From the NCBI GenBank assembly GCA_008508345.1, contig QNGE01001238.1:1-64000 (forward strand): a stretch of DNA of 64,000 bases. Reading direction: 5' to 3'. Each line of letters opens with the position of its first letter. Within the stretch, counting starts at the first letter, position 1. The stretch comes from Paragonimus westermani (taxonomy: Eukaryota; Platyhelminthes; Trematoda; Plagiorchiida; Troglotrematidae). This document shows positions 58,301 through 64,000 of the stretch, piece by piece. The notes beneath the pieces are model-generated. The model ran no database searches. It was not told where the DNA came from and was given only the letters and a program-made list of their open reading frames with translations. Position numbers and translations under genes: made by a program.

Positions 58301-61300
58301 GAGTGAGTCAAGCATTGCAGACCAAGGCAACCTCCGAGGAGAAAGCGGTAGCTTCATCCTCTATCTAACTGATTATACGGTAGAGAGGGTTCGGTAAAAC
58401 TGTCTGCTTAGCCGTCATTGGTCGCATCAATTTTGTGAGGATAGGCAAACCATATGACATTAGCCAATGGATCGTGTTCATGCGCCTTTGACTTGAGTGA
58501 TGTGCGTTCACGGCCTTTCTGAATGTTGGTGGGTCACCCCTACATCACAGTGTTATAAAGGACCAGTTTCATGACCAGACTTTCTCCGTTATTTGCTGGG
58601 CACCGATGAGTGACTAACCGTTTTTTCCGAGTGATTTCATCGTATAGCATAGGCTTGACTCAACGGTCTGATCGACTGTCCTTGGATCCTATAACACTGA
58701 TACAGTTAATGGAAAAGGCAACCATCCGCTCCACTTGTATGCTGCATATAAGTGATATACAAACACCCGATTCCCTCTGGATGAGAGTGGTGTTACGACA
58801 TGACATACTCCATGGAGCGGTTGCCGCCATTTGTTTACTTAGTGATCTTCAGACGACGCGACATTCGTGAAGTACTTACCACACGAATAATGCGCGAAGC
58901 CGAAAGTGGCACAGAGCACAGATTGTTCATGTATAGGGCGCCTATTCATGTATGCGAGCCCGGTTGTTTTAACTCAGCTGCTCATAATAGTAAGTGATTG
59001 GGAGAATGGAAGACGACGACTATGTTGTAACTTGCATCCTTCGCTCTTCTCAAAGGCGCTCCCAAATATGTCATCAATGTAAGTATATGTTAACACTTCA
59101 AGAACTAGATCGGGGCAGCAGTTGCTGAAACAACCGGTATTCAGTGCCAACAGCGCCCGGACTGCTTCAACAACATTGAAGCAGTTACCTCAAGCATGCA
59201 ACGAAAGAAATGTAGTGAACGCACTTTCCCCCGCTAAACAGAGCAATATAGACAAGGAAAAACACTCCGTAACGCCCGCCGTCGGTTCATTGAAGAAATT
59301 GGGAGATTGAGAGTGTTGGTTATCCGCGAAACGAAGAGTTTTATGGTTTACTCAAGCCGATTTTCGATCGGGGCCTTTGGCGTTTCATACACACAACCGA
59401 GAACCGTTGGCAGGATCTGGTACAAACACTCTCGTTACCTGCTGTAGCAGCCTGCTACCACTGACTGGGTGATAGCGAATACTCTGTCACAGCAAGCCCT
59501 CAAAGTGATACTGGTTACTGATCAGAACTTGGTGTAATTGCAAAGACCTGAAGTGTTACATTCATATAGTACTCCAACTCTGATGGGTACGAAGTTGCCA
59601 CCGGTGTGAAACAGCGTTGTATCAGACTCAACCTTAGTGGGAGTACGTTCGACTGCGATACTATTCGTTTGCCCACAGAACTAGAATATCTCAATGATGG
59701 TTACCTGCTGAATATTCGAAGATTCGGTACTCCAAGCTGTTAATTCGACTATCTGCACGCCGTTGCTTACAGATGGTGGTATGCTATTTACACACTGCGA
59801 AGAGGGAATGCGGCGACCGGTCACGGCTCATGTGGCCGCAGCATCGAAAAATTTGGTTTGGAGATCAGTACAGGTAAGGCATTTCCTTTCCTGCAGCTTT
59901 CTTCGGGTAGAAGTGTAGTGCACACACGCGCAATGCATATCAACGTGAATCATATATTTGGCTGCGCAGAATCCCTATAATTGAGTCACATTCGGCTGAC
60001 AGACCTTTCAGTGAACCGCGAAATGTGAGCTTTTGTGGTGTCCTGATGTGTTTGATAAAACCACAACTTGAAGCTGAGAACCAAGCTGATTGGCTACCTC
60101 ACGATGGTTCTATCCGTGTTATTGTACGGCAGTGATGGTTAAATACTGTATCGAAGAAATTTGGGGTAGCTGGTCTGTTTCCATCTACACTATTTAAGGT
60201 ACATCTTGTGTGGCTGGACACGGCTCTGACCACTGAGATGTTTAATAAAAAAGGGATACGGACGAAAGTGAAGTGATATTAATGCTCAGCTGGCTTTCGT
60301 GTTTGGGACACTGTAGTGGAAATCTCAATGCACCGATTATCCAAACCCCGGTACAACAGAAGATCTGACAAACGGCCAATCCAAATATCGCGTTGAAGAT
60401 ACAACATCAGGGTTGGACGAACGGTCTCAGTGTTGTGCCTTCCGTTATTCGCTAATTCATCTGTTCCGTATTCCACCAATTAACATACAGTTTATGATTT
60501 TGCATGTGCTAATAAGATCAGCCAATGACAGGCTGTGATTTCTTTAATACTGTTGTACATCCATAAATTCGGCGTCTCAATTCATGAATAACAATTGCTT
60601 ACTGTTACCAGTGCCAGGTCTTCTCCTTATTACTTGCGTGGGAGGTTTCAATTCGAGTACGCTTCCTAAGGCTATTCGAACTCTCCAATTCCGAGTATCA
60701 CAGACACGTCCGCAGGACTAGTGACGATCGAAACCCAGAAGAGTTGTTATACGGCTATCTAAAAGCAGATGGTTGAAATCCTCATCGCCAGAAGCTGCGA
60801 TGCCAAGATGCTACCCGGGTTAGTCTTTCGCGTTGTACTATAGATAATGGACCATGTGAGAAGACGCCTTAAACTGAACAGTCTAGAAGTTCGCGATGCG
60901 GAAGAGCGTCTAAAAGTTCAATGAACGGTACTTGCCTATCCGCGAATTCAAGCACGCGCTTCCCCAAATAGCTGCATTGTAGGTTGTAACGCTGTGACCA
61001 CATGACACTGTGACGAGTGCAGTTGTGGATGCACTGATCATCTCGGATCATCTGGCTAACAGAGTCGATCGATGGATCTACAAAGCCCTTCACTTACACG
61101 CCTCACGCTCTTATTTCCTAAGTTCTAAAGTGAAGGCGGTGCATGCGAATGAAACCGCAAGCGCTTCAGTGCAATTTAGCTGTGGTCATAATCGTGGGCC
61201 GACGTCTTTCGACGTAACAATCATTATGATGAAGCTTGTGCATTGCGCTGTAAACAATGTACGCCACTGTTCCAGCTAGTGGAGCTACTGCAAGTGATGA

Positions 61301-62987
61301 CTTCGCACGGCGTCAGTACGTTGCCTCTTCGGGAGGATTGATATACTCAATGGGGCTACTGTCCACAGTTGTTTTAACGGCATCCTATGTGATAGAATAG
61401 TAAGTCGATGAACACTCACAACGAGCCAGAGCAACGTAGTCCTTGTAGGGAATTTGGCTCCTGTTTGTAGGACCACTGTACACCCATATATTTGATAAAC
61501 CTGTGAAGTCATGTTTTCTTAGGTCTGCTATGTACGTAATCCCAGAATCCAGTAGACTTCTATAATGAACTTTTATACACGCCGATAGAAATAATGTCTA
61601 TCTGCTAGGCTACTGGGCAGACGTCTGATTCGTGATGTTGTTGTGTCTCGTTATCTTAGAACGGGACTACAGATACTTTCCTGAATAATTATGCACTGTG
61701 ATGGCAGCAAAAGTGAAATTCTAAGACATGCTGGTGAATGAGTTTAAGCATTCTTAACAAGCAAGGCCGACCATTCTTTTCCTTTGACCTATAACTCCAC
61801 TGTCGTAAGTCTTTTCTGGTTATAGCTCGTTGTTTTGTGAGTTCATCTGATCAGCCTTAATATCTTTTTAATCATCTCCACTTTTATGTCCAATGAGTAA
61901 GGGCCAGCAGAATCGTTTTAATGCAAAGTTATCACAACTGGACTGAAAAAACTCGTCGAACCTACGATTTGCAAACTTCATAAAACGTTCAAATTGATTT
62001 CTTGTCACGGATTTCCATGTAAATTTCACGCTTTATTACTGTGGTTTCGATATTCTGCCTCTGTACGTTAGCCCGTTAAAATCAGAAATTGGATTGCACC
62101 AATCCGATTGCAACCACTTAGACTGCATGACCAGCGAAACGAAACAGTCGAAACAAAAATTACAGTGAACCTTTTAATAAGTGGCGGAGCAACCAACCAG
62201 CCCTGTGGACAACCTATCCCTTCAGTTCGGTGTTTGAACTAAACCTGAGTTCTCACAATTCATATCTATCTAAATTGGTCGTGGATTTAATTATTATACA
62301 AATAAGTTGGTGGAAAATCCATCATCAATAGGTGAAACAACTTAACTTTGATAAACCCACAAAGCTGACTAGCCTCCAGATGCAAATTTCTATGGGCTAC
62401 CTGACAGTTGTCAGTACCACCGGAGTTTTCTTCAACCTAGCAAATGCGTTGCTGATAAATACTAACCAGCTGATAACGGGTTAATCGTGATGAGAAATGG
62501 GGCACACTGTCAACAAAAACAGCTTCACCTGCAAGTCGAACAGCTGATTATTAGATAGATCCAGTGTTCGTAGACAGTGAAGTCGGCGCAGTTCGTTGTT
62601 CACAGAACGAATCGAGTTGTGGCCCAACCGCAAGTTTACAAGATGAGTGCACGCAATTAAACTGTGGCCGAGACATGTGATGCGATTTCCTTGCAACCAC
62701 AACGATTGCAGGTTTGGAAAAGTAGAGAGCATCTCCTGTGTTGGCATGCGAGTCAACCCCAAACACGCCAGATTGAGTTCCGTTAGCAAACGTGACACAT
62801 CAGCTAGTTGAGTTGGACATCGCGCCACATAGGCCCGCCTCCAATCTTCTTTACGGCATTCAAAGTATTGCGTGAGATTGTCTAATTCGGAATGGTTTTG
62901 TTCCCAAAAGTTTTCTTCATTAGTGCAGACAGAAGTTTGCACTCTGATGTCTTCTGTTGTGGTATCACTTTTAAGCAAGGTGGACAT
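49150..62987 (-). CDS. LRRC72: LRRC72-like leucine-rich-repeat protein (three exons)
   Basis: Exons 62987-62529, 55229-55003 and 49372-49150 join in phase (0-0, 0-2, 2-stop) to 302 codons, close to the length I recall for vertebrate LRRC72 (about 290). Residues 1-60 form a polar N-terminus. Residues 65-190 hold consecutive LRRs: LTELNLACLGL, LQSLWLQGNRI, LVNLRLGHNSI, LRTLDLSNNQL, LKELDLSGNML. They are followed by the LRR-cap-like YKHYILTAHSQLHVLDRQ. After this come AFGCKW and a C-terminal block with VFRKH and WKYVDWSRV that resembles the LRRC72 C-terminus. The protein lacks a signal peptide or membrane segment, so a cytoplasmic scaffold role is likely; a link to cilia is family-level inference. 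The gene faces the USP gene tail to tail. Joining of exons 1 and 2 is well supported; the third exon is less sure and an extra exon between 2 and 3 is possible. Confidence 0.7.
49373..50100. other. Intron, nothing recognised
   Basis: No feature beyond chance frames. Confidence 0.45.
50101..50497 (-). mobile_element. tRNA-core dispersed element, minus-strand copy
   Basis: Reverse-complemented, it aligns with 29740-30110 from head (AGCAGGGTTATCGTC) through the tRNA-like core at 50250-50320 (ATTGGCGCAGTGGTCAACAC as A-box-like part, GGTCGGAGTAATAATCCCAG as B-box-like part) to the tail (GTGGTCAAATGTAAGTGGTG). It is in the same orientation as the host LRR gene. Confidence 0.7.
50498..52379. other. 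Intron, unassigned; may contain decayed LINE 5' part
   Basis: Position just 5' of the CR1-like fragment suggests that part of it could be an endonuclease remnant, but no endonuclease motif is readable. Confidence 0.35.
52380..54120 (+). mobile_element. CR1-like LINE, RT region to C-terminus (decayed)
   Basis: The plus-strand frame 52383-52934 holds the region before the RT (GLVQNLNPKNF) and the start of the RT (ANLITPVVLEDCTRELAEPL, then FDRCLSTGRPSEAWE). After stops, ITPIFKDKHRDGPANY (52940-52990) and SKAFDSVNH (motif A, about 53135) are readable. A YTDSK-like degraded motif C lies near 53325 and LYADD is lost. The thumb and C-terminal parts appear at 53503-53871 (VQKRATGIIIGLKRLTYQKR) and near 53970-54050 (SHWNALPNSPV). 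It is antisense in the LRRC72-like intron between exons 2 and 3. Confidence 0.8.
54345..54500 (+). mobile_element. tRNA-derived SINE, copy 2
   Basis: It carries a decayed A-box (TAGTACAGTTGGTGGAGAG) and a well-kept B-box (TTGGTTCGAATCC), then AAGCCCTGACTTTTCACAAT, which matches the body of copy 1 at 35265-35420. The two copies show complementary decay: copy 1 keeps the A-box, copy 2 the B-box. Confidence 0.75.
54501..55002. other. Intron, nothing recognised
   Basis: Plain intron sequence up to the GTGAGG donor of exon 2 (minus strand). Confidence 0.45.
55003..55229 (-). CDS. LRRC72: LRRC72-like exon 2: last LRR and cap
   Basis: The exon follows a T-rich tract and acceptor TTTAAACAG and begins NFLTETRSIHG, so the LRR broken at the end of exon 1 resumes with normal spacing before LKELDLSGNMLTQ. 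The cap SYKHYILTAHSQLHVLDRQ and a charged helix (ESIEKKKARIEIMKIDR) follow, ending AFGCK. Donor GTGAGG after 55003 leaves phase 2. If unspliced, the frame ends at TGA one codon later, so a truncated isoform is possible. Confidence 0.8.
55532..55617 (+). other. 62 bp near-perfect palindrome overlapping a hammerhead-like core
   Basis: Bases 55532-55562 pair with 55563-55593 with five mismatches in 31. The right end overlaps CTGAGGA (55588-55594), followed by a stem (GGCCACC with GGTGGTT around CGA) and GAAAC (55613-55617). CUGANGA-stem II-GAAA is the conserved hammerhead core. Stems I and III and the cleavage triplet are not evident, so activity is unproven. Confidence 0.5.
55850..56125. repeat. 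Pair of direct repeats about 203 bp apart
   Basis: Segments 55855-55920 and 56058-56122 share GGTGCA, ACGTT or CGTT, GCGTTG/ACGTTGC and TGAAACGT in the same order and spacing. They may be two monomers of a decayed tandem repeat or the two ends of a small insertion. Confidence 0.45.
56126..57879. other. Intron, nothing recognised
   Basis: Chance open frames only. Confidence 0.45.
57880..58010 (+). mobile_element. RTE-like 3' tail fragment
   Basis: The sequence aligns with the 3' UTR end of copies 1 and 2: GTGTG followed by GAACCGCAAGTGGTACG, and TGGCCACTGTAACAGGCTA against GGCCACTGTGACAGGCTA. No ORF part precedes it, so it is a short, severely 5'-truncated insertion. It lies about 140 bases 5' of copy 3. 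Confidence 0.65.
58150..61060 (+). mobile_element. RTE-like non-LTR retrotransposon, copy 3 (old, split by another repeat)
   Basis: Nearly full-length but strongly decayed. The start of the endonuclease is readable as SESSIADQGNLRG at about 58300-58340, and the middle as a KDQFHDQ block at 58560. A TEHR remnant of TDHR lies near 58915. RT pieces occur at 59600-59880 (TGVKQRC, LLNIRRFGTP, SKNLGLEI-like) and LLYGSD at 60120. A foreign repeat of about 370 bases is inserted at 60333-60705. The element resumes with DDRNPEELLYGYLKADG and ends in the zinc-finger-like HCDECSCGC near 61010. It is antisense in the long LRRC72-like intron. Confidence 0.75.
60333..60705 (+). repeat. Dispersed repeat family E, copy 2, nested in RTE copy 3
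   Basis: It matches 39364-39690 along its length and interrupts copy 3 at the place where copy 2 reads GGGCAATGACCG. This makes it younger than the RTE insertion. Confidence 0.7.
61061..62528. other. Intron, nothing recognised
   Basis: No repeat or exon supported. It ends at the GTGAAG donor of exon 1 (minus strand). Confidence 0.45.
62529..62987 (-). CDS. LRRC72: LRRC72-like exon 1: N-terminus and four LRRs
   Basis: ATG at 62987 begins MSTLLKSDTTTED; 153 codons run to the donor CAG|GTGAAG. The repeats LTELNLACLGL, LQSLWLQGNRI, LVNLRLGHNSI and LRTLDLSNNQL are spaced 22-24 residues apart with the LxxLxLxxN pattern. Reading past the donor gives only 15 more codons to a stop, consistent with intron. 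No in-frame upstream Met precedes a stop in the local sequence, so this start is preferred. Confidence 0.85.
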
Positions 62988-63399
62988 TCTGTGCTATTTC
63001 GTGAAATTATGACGTATGATTTTAGAACAGGTGTTTGAGACGTTCTGATTGTGCTTTATTTTTATACACTACTGACCCGAAATTTAGACGCAATAAAATT
63101 TCACACTCCATTCTCTCATTCAGTAACAGCTGTCATAAGCTGTGATTAGTGAAACACACAATGAGCGCTAAGTAAACCTTTGTTTGGTTGACAAAATCCA
63201 ATTGGCTTCTCGTTTACCTTTGACCTAACCGCTCATCTGTCATATTTTGGTAAGACGATTTTCGATCTGTCGGTTAGGACGCGACTACCTGTCAGGTTAA
63301 CATTTGCATTTCTTCTCAGCCACCTAAAATGTTATACACTGCGGGCTATCAGACGAATAGCACGTTAGAGGATGTGCTACTTTAGTGGCAGAGGTTATT
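62988..63399. other. 5' flank of the LRRC72-like gene
   Basis: Would contain the 5' UTR and promoter, but no TATA box, initiator or CpG-rich block could be assigned. Confidence 0.4.
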
Positions 63400-63780
63400 C
63401 GGACCGTTGATTGGTAACATAGAGACAGGCCATTCAGCCGGCCCACTTCGTAAGGAAACACTAGACTCGAGTTTCGTTCATCGGTAGTGCATACACTTGC
63501 CCGAGCCAGGATTTGTACTACGAGCGTCGTATGTTGTGAGACTAAGGTGTTAACCACAACATCGGTAGCCTCACAACTGGTGTAGCCGTTTGTTAACATT
63601 TAAACGCTCATCCACCATCTCGTATGAATAAGGATCAGGATGGCCAATCATCTCGATAAGGAACACAGTAACTGTCTTGTCAACTCCAATCGATAACCCT
63701 GCAATTAAGAACTCCTCAGTTAGATTGAAATCACGGACTCTATTGAACCAACTGAGCATCGTTGATTTTGGTTATTTCAA
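63400..63780 (-). mobile_element. tRNA-core dispersed element, left member of a head-to-head pair
   Basis: On the minus strand the order is head (GCAGGGTTATCGATTGGAGT, 63690-63710), tRNA-like core (63500-63590: TTGTGGTTAACACC, then GTAGTACAAATCCTGGCTCG) and tail (GAAACTCGAGTCTAGTGTTTCC) ending near 63420. The head matches 29740 and 50497 copies. Confidence 0.7.
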
Positions 63781-64000
63781 ACTGAACGAGGTTTGAGTTG
63801 AGCGTTCATATATGATTAACCCGCCAAGTCAATTGTGAGGTTATTAGTGTTGTGGTTAACATGTTAGTCTCACAACACACGAGGGTCGTAGTACAAATCC
63901 CGGCTCGGACAAGGATGTGCACTACCGATGACCTTTAGTAAGAGCGAACCTCGAGTTTAGTGTTTCCTCACGAAGTGGACCGGCTGAAAGGTTTATCTGA
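63781..64000 (+). mobile_element. tRNA-core dispersed element, right member of a head-to-head pair
   Basis: The plus strand carries the core at 63840-63910 (GTTGTGGTTAACATG, then GTCGTAGTACAAATCCCGG) and the tail (CTCGAGTTTAGTGTTTCCTC) running to the end of the window. Core and tail mirror those of the left member over about 180 bases. It has lost most of its head and is cut by the window end. Confidence 0.7.

Overview
The window looks like nuclear DNA of a metazoan, most likely a parasitic flatworm (a digenean, or less likely a diphyllobothriid cestode). The basis is two animal genes split into short exons by introns of several kilobases, standard GT-AG junctions, and many decayed non-LTR retrotransposons, including an RTE-like family with a C-terminal zinc-finger remnant. 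The species call is inference. There are no operons, CRISPR arrays, rRNA genes or complete tRNA genes. The assembly has one gap, 485 N between TA microsatellites.

Region 1-25966 holds, on the plus strand, the 3' part of a USP20/USP33-type deubiquitinase gene. Five exons (7430-7623, 10678-10777, 14935-15037, 20435-20820, 25460-25966) join in frame. They encode both C-terminal DUSP domains plus a Ser/Asp-rich tail of 429 residues in total. The ZnF-UBP and catalytic domains should lie upstream of the window. The introns contain an RTE-like LINE (2540-5640), three other LINE fragments and a fold-back element with a tRNA-like core (22413-22750).

Region 25967-49149 is a 23 kb tail-to-tail intergenic interval with no convincing gene. 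It holds an RTE-like copy (41845-45055), decayed LINE pieces (34160-36420), a tRNA-derived SINE, four copies of a repeat ending near CATAAACGC, a 390 bp dispersed repeat and a perfect 389 bp inverted repeat (37824-38212 against 40469-40857).

Region 49150-62987 is a minus-strand leucine-rich-repeat gene resembling LRRC72. Three exons join in frame to 302 residues. Its introns hold a CR1-like LINE (52380-54120), a third, older RTE copy (58150-61060) split by another repeat, a second SINE, and a 62 bp palindrome overlapping a hammerhead-like motif. The window ends in a head-to-head pair of tRNA-core elements (63400-64000).

The genes do not form an obvious pathway: one is a ubiquitin hydrolase, the other a probable scaffold or cilium-related LRR protein. 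All six LINE fragments inside introns run antisense to the host gene.
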